A stretch of 60,799 nucleotides of DNA from Bacillota bacterium (GTDB lineage: Bacteria; Bacillota; Clostridia; Clostridiales; Clostridiaceae): NCBI GenBank assembly GCA_030706015.1, contig JAUZPI010000019.1, positions 1 through 60,799 of the forward strand, read 5' to 3'. The notes below the pieces were generated by a model. The model worked only from the letters and a program-made list of their open reading frames with translations. It was not told where the DNA came from and did not search any database. Shown here in pieces: positions 51,373 to 59,085 of the stretch; the stretch's first letter is position 1, and the number at the start of each line of letters is the position of its first letter. The position numbers and the translations under genes were made by a program.

Positions 51373-51927
51373 ATGGATTATATTAAAAACAACTTAATTG
51401 CTCTTTCGGCTCTTATTGTGTCGATTGAAAGTTTATTAATTTCTCTTAAAAATTATTTAAAATCAATTGTGAAACTTAAAATCTCTTACAATATAAATAA
51501 TAGTTATTCTTTAGGATTTTATTGGTATGAGCCGTACAAATTATTAATAGTAGATTTAGCCATAGAGAACAACTCAACAAGTGCTGCAGATATTAGTTTT
51601 ATTACATTAATAGATGGAAACAGCTCCTATTTAGCTTCCAAGATTGAATTATCTGATAGGCATAATTCAAACGGCATAACATTAATTAATGACGATGATA
51701 ACTTGTACTTACCTATTGATATATCTACCAAAAACATACTAAACAATCCACGAGTATCTTCATACGGTTTCTTGAATGGTTTTGCTGTTTTCCAAAACAT
51801 AGAACCCTTAGAGGCACCTAGATATTATAAAATTATAGTCAAAACTCCAAGTAAATCGTTTAAAAAGAAAATTAAAATAAATCCTCTTAATTATAAATTT
51901 CAACCTATTCACCCACTAGAAATATAA
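51373..51927 (+). CDS. Plus-strand moron: membrane-anchored protein of unknown function
   Basis: 184 aa. An N-terminal hydrophobic helix (about 8-27, with few charges) suggests a membrane anchor; the remainder is a soluble beta-rich domain (YSLGFYWYEPYKLLIVDLAIENNSTSAADISFITL) that looks like an Ig-like or lipid-binding fold. It is transcribed against the late genes from its own promoter, with a strong GGGAGGTG site and its own terminator, so it may be expressed in the lysogen. Such genes often block superinfection, but this is only inference. Confidence 0.72.
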   Translation: MDYIKNNLIALSALIVSIESLLISLKNYLKSIVKLKISYNINNSYSLGFYWYEPYKLLIVDLAIENNSTSAADISFITLIDGNSSYLASKIELSDRHNSNGITLINDDDNLYLPIDISTKNILNNPRVSSYGFLNGFAVFQNIEPLEAPRYYKIIVKTPSKSFKKKIKINPLNYKFQPIHPLEI

Positions 51928-51950
51928 TACTTTACTCTTCTAATTCTGGG

Positions 51951-51998
51951 AAAAATAAAAGCACTAGCTACTTTTTCATAGCGAGTGCTTTTATTTTT
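51951..51998. terminator. Bidirectional terminator between moron and immunity gene
   Basis: 19-bp AT-rich stem with one mismatch (about 51952-51970 with 51980-51998) and T-runs on both sides. It ends the plus-strand moron; its sequence overlaps the stop codon of the convergent 51991 gene. Confidence 0.82.
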
Positions 51999-52308
51999 CT
52001 ATCGCTTCTTTTGCCCACTGAATTTCTTGCTTAATGTTAATACCTGGATATTTCACTTGAAGATCTTCAAGAATAGCAATAAATTTTTCACTTTGAAAAT
52101 TAGCTGAGATATCTTCAAAACATCCTGACATACATTCAATTTGATGTTCATTGCATTCATTATTTAGAAATTTTTCCGTTTCTTCAATATCTTCGCTTAG
52201 CATATCAACAATTTCATCCCAATACTCATCGAGGTTAGGAGATGCACCATCCTGGTTCATGGATTCTATATATTCTAAATTACTAAATATTTTATTTTTA
52301 TCAATCAC
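51991..52308 (-). CDS. Candidate immunity protein for the MuF-EndoU toxin
   Basis: 105 aa, helical and strongly acidic (many Asp/Glu: EYWDEIVDMLSEDIEETEKFLNNE), as expected for a protein that binds a basic nuclease domain. Its GTG start (52308) is 3 nt past the stop of the toxin-bearing gene, with GGAGG 10 nt upstream. No phage structural family is recognised. Toxin C-terminal domains of this kind are always followed by such a gene; immunity is therefore inferred from place, size and charge. Confidence 0.7.
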   Translation of the reverse strand: MIDKNKIFSNLEYIESMNQDGASPNLDEYWDEIVDMLSEDIEETEKFLNNECNEHQIECMSGCFEDISANFQSEKFIAILEDLQVKYPGINIKQEIQWAKEAIEK

Positions 52309-52311
52309 TTT

Positions 52312-54132
52312 TTACTCGCCTCCTAACATTCGCTGAGTTTCATCCGGGAATATGGTTGTTATTTTGCCTTGCTTAACATCATAACATACACCAACTGTTA
52401 CTCCTTTATAATTAGCAAATTTAAATATAGCCGTAACCTGATCATTAGAGTATTTATTTTCGATAACGTAGTCAGACTTAACTTTTAAATTAGCAACATA
52501 CTTTCCTGCATTTTCTATTTCATTAGCATCCCAACTTTTAGGAAACCATGCCTGCCCAGTTCCTGTTTGTTTTACTTTCATCTTATGGCTAGGAACATTC
52601 CCTATCCTTACACCATTTTTATACTCTTTAACTATATTATACTCTATACCTTTGTCATTTAAAAGCTGTATTCCACTCTGCCCATGACCACCACTTTTCA
52701 ATCTTATCTCGCCAGGTTTTATTTTATTAGGATTTCTTGGCTTTGTGAATTCTCCTTCGTTGGCATGTTCAATAGTTTCTTTAGGCAAATTCAAATATGT
52801 ATTTTTATTATTTAATCCATTATCGCCAATATTATTAACTGGAACTTTATTTTTTTCTCTTTCTTCTGCTCTTCTTAACTGCGGGTTTTTACTAATTTGA
52901 TTATTCAAATCCTTTTGCAATTGCTTTACTTTATCAATTGCTTTACCTTGTGCTAAAGGATCTAAAGTTCCCTCGGCAATTCTTTTCCACTTTCTTATTT
53001 CTCTTTCCAACGCCCTTTGCTTTTGCTCGGCTTCATATGTCTTAATTGCTTCTTCACCATCTGGTACAGTAGGCATCTGAGTAATACTCGGAAAATAAGT
53101 TGTTAAGGTATGTCGACAATTTGGATGCAATAAGCCAGTTTTTATTGCATCAGATAGTAAAGGATACTCTCCATCTTCTTTAGTGCCATGACTAAATACA
53201 TCATCTATAAGAATTTTCCCTTGCCATGGCTCACACATAGGGCATGTATTTGCATGAGCTGAAACAATAATTAAATGTATTCCCCATTCATCTCTTTTTT
53301 TACCTTCGCCTAACAATGTAGCCCTATGACTTGCAGTTCTTAAACACATTTCTGCATATGAGGCAATATTGACTTTCTTTCCATCCTTATAAGTAATACT
53401 GTCAATCCCCTTATTCAGAAATTCTTTAGTAGCCATATCAATAGCTTTATTTAAGCTTTTTACACCGCTTTGCAAATATACATGGGTTTTATATATGGTC
53501 TGCCTGTATACATCATCCATCTTTCTAAGAACTGAATATTGAGCTTTGTTTAAATCCTGTTCTACTACCTTTTGTAAAGCTTCAAGTTTCTTATCATTCA
53601 CACCAAAGAAGTCTTTATCAGGCTGCGGATTTGGTTCTTTCCCCAGCATAGAGCTTATGTAATCTCTTACCTTTTGTTTCTCTGCTATATCACTTGGTAG
53701 TCCAACTTTAGCATCAACTTTAAAATCTCTTAATTCAAATAGTTGTTTTATTCTTGCAATAAGTCTCTCGCCTAGTTTTTTAAATCTATTTTGACCTCTC
53801 AGATAGCTTTGCTTCAGCTCATTATCAATAGCTTTCTGAATAGGCTTAGAATATGAATCAACCAACTTCTTATTTCTTTTTCTATATTCTTCAATGGCCC
53901 TTAGTTTACTTAACTGCCATTGCTCCCATACAAAGCCCTCTTTTTGCTGTTCTCTTTGGTGAAAATAAAAAGCCTTTTTCATAGAAGATATTAACTCTAG
54001 TTCCATCTGTTCAAATATCTTTCTTATGTCATAAGCTTTTTTCTTTTCTTGTATAGCAGCATCCTCCACTGACTTTTTAGTTATTCGCTTTAATAAATCT
54101 CCAATTTTAGAAGGTTTGTTATCCCTAGCCAT
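52312..54132 (-). CDS. MuF-type head protein fused to a C-terminal EndoU ribonuclease domain
   Basis: 606 aa. Residues about 30-345 are an SPP1 gp7/MuF minor head protein with the metal-like motif CPMC (297-300) ... HPNCRH (336-341). A Lys/Glu linker (about 350-445) leads to a bacterial EndoU domain (about 455-606): GGHG with catalytic H483, GNVPSHK with H516, WFPKSW (529-534), and TIFPD near 593-597. EndoU enzymes cut RNA at uridylates. The head protein enters the host with DNA, so the toxin could be carried in the virion. It overlaps portal by 8 nt and is followed by the acidic immunity candidate. This is the plan of MuF polymorphic toxins of temperate phages. Confidence 0.87.
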   Translation of the reverse strand: MARDNKPSKIGDLLKRITKKSVEDAAIQEKKKAYDIRKIFEQMELELISSMKKAFYFHQREQQKEGFVWEQWQLSKLRAIEEYRKRNKKLVDSYSKPIQKAIDNELKQSYLRGQNRFKKLGERLIARIKQLFELRDFKVDAKVGLPSDIAEKQKVRDYISSMLGKEPNPQPDKDFFGVNDKKLEALQKVVEQDLNKAQYSVLRKMDDVYRQTIYKTHVYLQSGVKSLNKAIDMATKEFLNKGIDSITYKDGKKVNIASYAEMCLRTASHRATLLGEGKKRDEWGIHLIIVSAHANTCPMCEPWQGKILIDDVFSHGTKEDGEYPLLSDAIKTGLLHPNCRHTLTTYFPSITQMPTVPDGEEAIKTYEAEQKQRALEREIRKWKRIAEGTLDPLAQGKAIDKVKQLQKDLNNQISKNPQLRRAEEREKNKVPVNNIGDNGLNNKNTYLNLPKETIEHANEGEFTKPRNPNKIKPGEIRLKSGGHGQSGIQLLNDKGIEYNIVKEYKNGVRIGNVPSHKMKVKQTGTGQAWFPKSWDANEIENAGKYVANLKVKSDYVIENKYSNDQVTAIFKFANYKGVTVGVCYDVKQGKITTIFPDETQRMLGGE

Positions 54133-55639
54133 TTAGGTTAGCTCCTAAACTATCTTCAATGTTAGTCTCGGGATTATCGGGTACCTTTGGTTCATCTGCA
54201 ACTATCATTCCCTGCTCTTCCTTTAGCCTTTCTACCTCTGCTGCTTTTTCCTCATCAGTCCAATCGTCGCCATAGAGTTGCTCTACACATTGCTCTATAC
54301 TCATAATACCATTAAGCTTCGCCTTGCCCACAGTATCAACTCTATTTTCAAAGTCCGGTGCCGCATATTCTCCAAAGTCTAAGGAAATCTCTTCATCATC
54401 GCCAGGATCTTTTTTAGCCAGAGTGTTATTTGCTTTTAGTACAGTGTTTAATAGCATTGGAAGAACTTCTGATAAAGTATCTACTATATCACCCCTGGTA
54501 TACAAAGTTGTTTTTTCCTTTTCCCTTTGAGCTTCAGCATTATCTTTCTTTTTCAGGTCTATCCCTAAAGTTGAAGGTGATATAATACCCTGTAAACACA
54601 TATCTAAAGCATTGGCATAACTTTCGATGAATGCCTCATAATTAATCTGTGCTTGTATAATATTAATTTCATTTTTAGCATCTTCCTGTAGACTGCCGCC
54701 AATCTTAAGAAATTGATTATCAAACGGATTTGGCTCCATCAATTTACCTGTACCTGCATCTTTAGGAATTAAGTCTTCAGGAATATACTTTTGAACTCTT
54801 CCAGCTCTTATCGCATCAATCCATTGACTAATTACTTCATCTAATCCGTCAAAGGCATCTGTTTTATTATCAAATATGCTTTTACCCCTGTTATCCCATT
54901 TAGGCGAATCGTAAAATTTCATAGGTACCGCCATCATGAAGTTACCTTTAAAACTTACATCTTGCAGATCTGCTGTATCTGGTATAGTTGATATCGGTAC
55001 TTCTGTTCCGTTATCCGTTATCAGTTGATTTTTGATATAACCATAGCCAAAAGTTTCTACAAGTCTATAATTTTTATTCTTAAAATTATAATCCGTATAG
55101 AATATTACTTCCTTAATTCTGCCTCTTTGAATAGTATAGTCAACATTTTCACCACCAAAATACTCAATTATAGGGTATTCCGTGATATCTGTATCTATTG
55201 TAATTTTGAACGCACCATCGCCAGTAACAAGTGTTTCTATAATAGATTTTTTCAATAGTTTTTGAAATTTGTTGTCTTCTGAAATCTCTTCCCATAGTTC
55301 CTCAATATCTTGCTTATCAAAATTAATAGTATTGAGATCTTTTACAACAATCTTTGCCAAAGTATCAGCTATTATTGATGGTAGTCCTGAATGCATTTTT
55401 CTAATATTAAGCTTTGCGCTTGGTACTGCTGCCCAAAACCTAGACCTACTTACCATATCTACTACAGATTGCTTAAAAAATTGATCTAGTTCGCTTGGTT
55501 CACCTCTATACCAAAGCCTATTACGCAAGACATTAGCCTCATAACTCAAGGGTTCTAAAATGTTAATTGTTGTTACTGCAGCCGGCTGTATATTTAAAAT
55601 TTTCATAACCATATTCTTTATGCCCCCTAGTAATCCCAC
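54125..55639 (-). CDS. Portal protein (SPP1 gp6-like)
   Basis: 504 aa. SPP1-family portal pattern: WYRGEPSELDQFFKQ start region, LNTINFDKQDIEELWEEISEDNKFQKLLKK, and C-terminal acidic stretch EDSLGANL. It forms the dodecameric DNA channel at the head vertex. It starts with GTG (55639), with GGAGG 7 nt upstream, and overlaps the MuF gene by 8 nt. Confidence 0.92.
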   Translation of the reverse strand: MGLLGGIKNMVMKILNIQPAAVTTINILEPLSYEANVLRNRLWYRGEPSELDQFFKQSVVDMVSRSRFWAAVPSAKLNIRKMHSGLPSIIADTLAKIVVKDLNTINFDKQDIEELWEEISEDNKFQKLLKKSIIETLVTGDGAFKITIDTDITEYPIIEYFGGENVDYTIQRGRIKEVIFYTDYNFKNKNYRLVETFGYGYIKNQLITDNGTEVPISTIPDTADLQDVSFKGNFMMAVPMKFYDSPKWDNRGKSIFDNKTDAFDGLDEVISQWIDAIRAGRVQKYIPEDLIPKDAGTGKLMEPNPFDNQFLKIGGSLQEDAKNEINIIQAQINYEAFIESYANALDMCLQGIISPSTLGIDLKKKDNAEAQREKEKTTLYTRGDIVDTLSEVLPMLLNTVLKANNTLAKKDPGDDEEISLDFGEYAAPDFENRVDTVGKAKLNGIMSIEQCVEQLYGDDWTDEEKAAEVERLKEEQGMIVADEPKVPDNPETNIEDSLGANLNG

Positions 55640-55641
55640 TC

Positions 55642-56961
55642 TTACACCTCCAATCTCTTTTTAAATGGTTGTATACTATATTCAGAACTATCTAGACAGT
55701 CAACTGGATAACTTCCATCATCAGTTCTTACCCATTCCCCCTTGGTTCTTTCATCTTCATCCCAAGTAGCATTTTCTATAGCTTCAATCCATTGTTTTAA
55801 GTGGTGCATTATCTTATATCTACTTTGATTAATTAAAATATTAACTAATCTAATACGGTCTACTATGCCGTCTTTCTTATAACTCGGTGTTACTGGAATA
55901 TTAATACCTCGTCGTTTTAATTCATTACTTAATGCTTGCCTAAAGAGTTTATCAGCACTTTCACAGAATATATAAGCACACGCGAAAAAGGAAGGATAGG
56001 TTTTGCCCCATTCTTCTACTTTATCAACTATTTCTTTTGCATATTTATCATGGGTATATCCAGCGCTCTTGCCCTGTTTATGGTAATATCCATCAAGTTC
56101 CATTACCTCACTAAAGTTAATAGTAAACCCTGTAAGTGTTGCAACTGTAGCATCGGTACCACCTATATCCACACCTACGCTAAACTGTATAAACTTTTTC
56201 CCCTGCAAATAATCCCTGGTAATAACAACATCTTTGTAGCTATATCCTGTATAAATACGTCCTGTTGCTGCAGTTCTTTTTCCAAGTATATCTGCCTGGT
56301 ACCAAAGCGAGCTTTTATCATAAGTTTTTAGTACTTCCTTAAGTCTTTCATTGCTTATACTCAGGTTGTCCATAATAGTAAAATGAGCGTAATTATAACC
56401 TGGATTTTCACCACGTTCTTTTAACGTATCTTGATAGTCAAGTATATCTCGGTAAAACCAATGGCTAGGCGGCATAGGGTTTAAATCGAAAAATAACTGC
56501 CTTTTACTGCTGGCTAAAGTTCTGTCGAAAACTTCCTGGACAAAAGATTGATGGCACTCATTAACCTCGGTAATGTAAACAGATCCGTAAGAGTTACCTT
56601 TAATCTTTGCTGCATCATTTGCTTTACCACCACCAGCAATTATAATTATCTTTTCACCCACATTCGTATCAATGAATAGGGCCTCTTTACCTTCATACTT
56701 GCCTTCTCTTGACCTACCCTCAAATAAATGTTTAAGTCCAAAACCATTACTATCAATGATATTCATTTTCGCAGCTCCAAGACTTACCCCAGCTACTAGG
56801 TGCAGCTTATCTGGATGGACTTCTAGTGACATTGCATAAGCAATTAGGTTAATTATGTTCTTACCTGCTCTTTTACCACCTTCTAACACATTAAGCCATG
56901 CATCCAAAGAGTTTTTAATATATTCAGCTTGCCTACTTGTTAGTGGTGCGTAATTAATCAC
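55642..56961 (-). CDS. Terminase large subunit
   Basis: About 439 aa. N-terminal ATPase with Walker A-like GGKRAGKN (about 28-35), the adenine region VLEGG, and SVYITEVNE as the probable Walker B; the C-terminal nuclease part contains SVGVDIGGTDATVA with an active-site Asp. It packages DNA with the small subunit. GTG 56961 (GGAGG 8 nt upstream) is chosen over TTG 56976. Confidence 0.93.
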   Translation of the reverse strand: MINYAPLTSRQAEYIKNSLDAWLNVLEGGKRAGKNIINLIAYAMSLEVHPDKLHLVAGVSLGAAKMNIIDSNGFGLKHLFEGRSREGKYEGKEALFIDTNVGEKIIIIAGGGKANDAAKIKGNSYGSVYITEVNECHQSFVQEVFDRTLASSKRQLFFDLNPMPPSHWFYRDILDYQDTLKERGENPGYNYAHFTIMDNLSISNERLKEVLKTYDKSSLWYQADILGKRTAATGRIYTGYSYKDVVITRDYLQGKKFIQFSVGVDIGGTDATVATLTGFTINFSEVMELDGYYHKQGKSAGYTHDKYAKEIVDKVEEWGKTYPSFFACAYIFCESADKLFRQALSNELKRRGINIPVTPSYKKDGIVDRIRLVNILINQSRYKIMHHLKQWIEAIENATWDEDERTKGEWVRTDDGSYPVDCLDSSEYSIQPFKKRLEV

Positions 56962-57120
56962 TTTATCATCCTCCAACTTCGTAAAAATAAATTTTACCGA
57001 AATTCATTTATGTTTTATACAGTAAAATCATGCATTTTAGCCACAAAAACGGCATCACTTTGCATAAATATACGTAATTCAATAACTCATACATATATTA
57101 TACAGTTGTGTTTTATGCAT

Positions 57121-58014
57121 TTATTCATCTTTCAAAGGTTCTCGCTCCTGTGGAGACTTAATAAGATCTGCCAAAGTATTAATTTGACCCTGAATATTGA
57201 GTTTATCCTTGCCTGGTATCTTAGATTTAAGTACCTCGATTCTTGCTTTCTGTTCTTCAGTAGCTAAATCAACATGATCAGCAAGCCATTCTAATGCCTT
57301 CATTTTATCTTGAAGCTTTATAGAAGCGCCATCTCTGCCCTGTTTTACTTCACTAATTATAGTTCCATCAATATCAACAGATTCCTTGAATTTTACCGTA
57401 TTCACCATTTTAGTGATAATCGCATCTGTTTCTTTATCCTTTAATGGCCCATACATAGTCATTACTGGTACTTCTTCTTGACCAAATTCAACATAATCAG
57501 TTATATCACTAAAGGCAATATCCATATATTTTTGAAATATATCATCTGGACTTAGCATTGCTCTATTAAGTTTATTTTGTTTAAGCCTTTCTATTTCTGC
57601 TTTTATATTAGGTTTTCTTAGGTTTTCAAACCCAATTATATATGATGTATCTTTACTATAACCAGCTTTTATTGCTGCCTTTGTAGCATTGAAGTATTTA
57701 ATATAATAAATACAAAAGAGCCTTTGCTTATCAGTTAATTCAATATTTTCTAATACCTCCTTAACTTCTTCCGCAATAGGCTCTTTATCATTATTCTCAA
57801 CCTTATTTTTGGTTGCAACTTTTTCTTTCTTGGTTGCAACCTTTTGGGGTTTACTCTTTTCCCATGGTTGCCCATTATCCTTATCTCTTTTGGCCCAACT
57901 TTTAATAGTTCCTTGGCTTATATTAAACTTATCTGCTAGCTGCTTAAAAGAATATTTACCTGTTTCATATTCTTTTCTAATTAATTCCTTATCAGGTGCT
58001 CTTGCTTCATTCAT
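57121..58014 (-). CDS. Terminase small subunit
   Basis: 297 aa. A homeodomain-like HTH (KYSFKQLADKFNISQGTIKSWAKRD) binds the packaging site; TDKQRLFCIYYIKYFNATKAAIKAGYSKDTSYIIG is the Terminase_2 block. A middle segment has tandem KVATKKEKVATK repeats. ATG 58014 follows GAGGTGG by 5 nt. Between this gene and terL lies a 145-bp AT-rich gap that may hold cos/pac. Confidence 0.9.
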   Translation of the reverse strand: MNEARAPDKELIRKEYETGKYSFKQLADKFNISQGTIKSWAKRDKDNGQPWEKSKPQKVATKKEKVATKNKVENNDKEPIAEEVKEVLENIELTDKQRLFCIYYIKYFNATKAAIKAGYSKDTSYIIGFENLRKPNIKAEIERLKQNKLNRAMLSPDDIFQKYMDIAFSDITDYVEFGQEEVPVMTMYGPLKDKETDAIITKMVNTVKFKESVDIDGTIISEVKQGRDGASIKLQDKMKALEWLADHVDLATEEQKARIEVLKSKIPGKDKLNIQGQINTLADLIKSPQEREPLKDE

Positions 58015-58043
58015 TGCCACCACCTCAATCTTTTTAAATACAT

Positions 58044-58076
58044 GAAAAAAGCACCCACAACTTAATGTAAGTGCTC
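58044..58076 (-). terminator. Terminator directly before terS
   Basis: 10-bp stem with two G:U pairs (AGCACTTACA/TGTGGGTGCT on the minus strand, 58075-58066 with 58059-58050), 6-nt loop, TTTTTTC. Only about 30 nt separate it from terS, too few for a promoter, so late transcription would have to pass it. Confidence 0.8.
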
Positions 58077-58159
58077 TTGATTAATTTTCTATGATACTAT
58101 TATATATCAGCTCAATTATGGTGTAGTTAATTTAATTTTAATTTTATCTTAATATTTTA

Positions 58160-58603
58160 TTAGTATTTAATTAATATCAAATTAACCATGCTATTTATAG
58201 CCTTAGATTTTATATCACATATGGTCTGCTCTGTTAAATCTAGTTGTCTTGCTATCTCCTTATTTGATAGACCTGAGAAGTACTTCATCTCAATTATTTT
58301 AGCTTGTCTCTCAAGTAATGAACCTATTGCATTATCTATCTTCTGAATCTCTATTGATTTACTAAGTTTCATCTTCTCTAAAGTTTCAATCTGAACATCT
58401 ATATTTTCAATTCTATGTATAACTTCATTCTCTACATTAGAATTAAATTTATTAGTAGCTCCTGTTCTTTCTTCATAAGAAATTGCACTAATTCCTACAT
58501 AATTTGATTTAATTTCATCAATTTCTAGCTGAATATTGCTTATTTCAGCCTGTGTTTTTTTATAGTTTTTAAGCATTTCTTCTACTTTTTTGTAGTCACT
58601 CAC
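58160..58603 (-). CDS. ArpU-like phage late-transcription regulator
   Basis: 147 aa. A long coiled coil (about 1-100, ending in LLERQAKIIEMKYFSGLS) precedes a sigma-region-4-like HTH: SNKEIARQLDLTEQTICDIKSKAINSM. This is the architecture of the ArpU/sigma-like late regulators of Firmicutes phages, which act just upstream of the packaging genes. GTG 58603 follows AGGTG by 6 nt. It probably switches on the late operon, across the terminator at 58044. Confidence 0.78.
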   Translation of the reverse strand: MSDYKKVEEMLKNYKKTQAEISNIQLEIDEIKSNYVGISAISYEERTGATNKFNSNVENEVIHRIENIDVQIETLEKMKLSKSIEIQKIDNAIGSLLERQAKIIEMKYFSGLSNKEIARQLDLTEQTICDIKSKAINSMVNLILIKY

Positions 58604-58629
58604 TAAATTCACCTGCTTTTTTGATTAAT

Positions 58630-58785
58630 TTATCCCTTGTTTAGATTAATTTTTGCATCAATTTTTAGCTTTTTTGCTTCTAACTTAGCTATTTCTTTAT
58701 AGTTTTTATCTAAAATCGCCTGTTTTTGTGCTTTTTCTATTTCATCTAGCTGTTTCCTGTCAAAGCTTGATACATCTACGTTCAT
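58630..58785 (-). CDS. Small charged helical phage protein, 51 aa
   Basis: Too short for ordinary ORF tracks. Starts MNVDVSSFDRKQLDEIEKAQ, Lys/Glu/Ile-rich, with a long helical coiled coil to the end. AAGGAG lies 10-12 nt before ATG 58785. It precedes the ArpU-like gene and follows the GGTTACAT repeat region. No family recognised. Confidence 0.7.
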   Translation of the reverse strand: MNVDVSSFDRKQLDEIEKAQKQAILDKNYKEIAKLEAKKLKIDAKINLNKG

Positions 58786-58804
58786 AGCTACTTCACTCCT
58801 TCAT

Positions 58805-59072
58805 GGTTACATTTTTGGTTTCATTTCTATGCAACCTCTCAACCCTTGATATTTCAAGGGTTGAAGCACTTTTTTGCTTGGTTACATTTTTGTAAAAATA
58901 TAATGCCTATCTTTTTATATAGTAATTATTTATATATATAACTCTCACACGTATATATTTATTTATATATATGTAACTTTGTAATTATATATATATAAAT
59001 ATAGTAATACCAATGGTTGAGTGGGGTTACATTATGGTTACATCTAGTTACGTTTTTAATGTTTTTGTAACC
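58805..59072. repeat. GGTTACAT-type repeat cluster with AT-rich core
   Basis: GGTTACAT occurs at 58805, 58880, 59025 and 59036, GTTACG at 59047, and an inverted copy TGTAACC at 59066-59072; several are followed by TTTTTG. Between 58905 and 59020 runs a TATATA-rich tract. A perfect 10-bp hairpin CAACCCTTGA/TCAAGGGTTG lies at 58840-58863. It is the stretch of DNA behind the replication ATPase, an iteron-like layout that could be a regulatory site or origin. No gene in it. Confidence 0.5.
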
Positions 59073-59085
59073 ATAATTACCTTGT

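Noticed and set aside
58840..58863. Terminator CAACCCTTGA/TCAAGGGTTG
   Set aside because: No T-run follows directly on either strand; left as a structured site in the repeat cluster.
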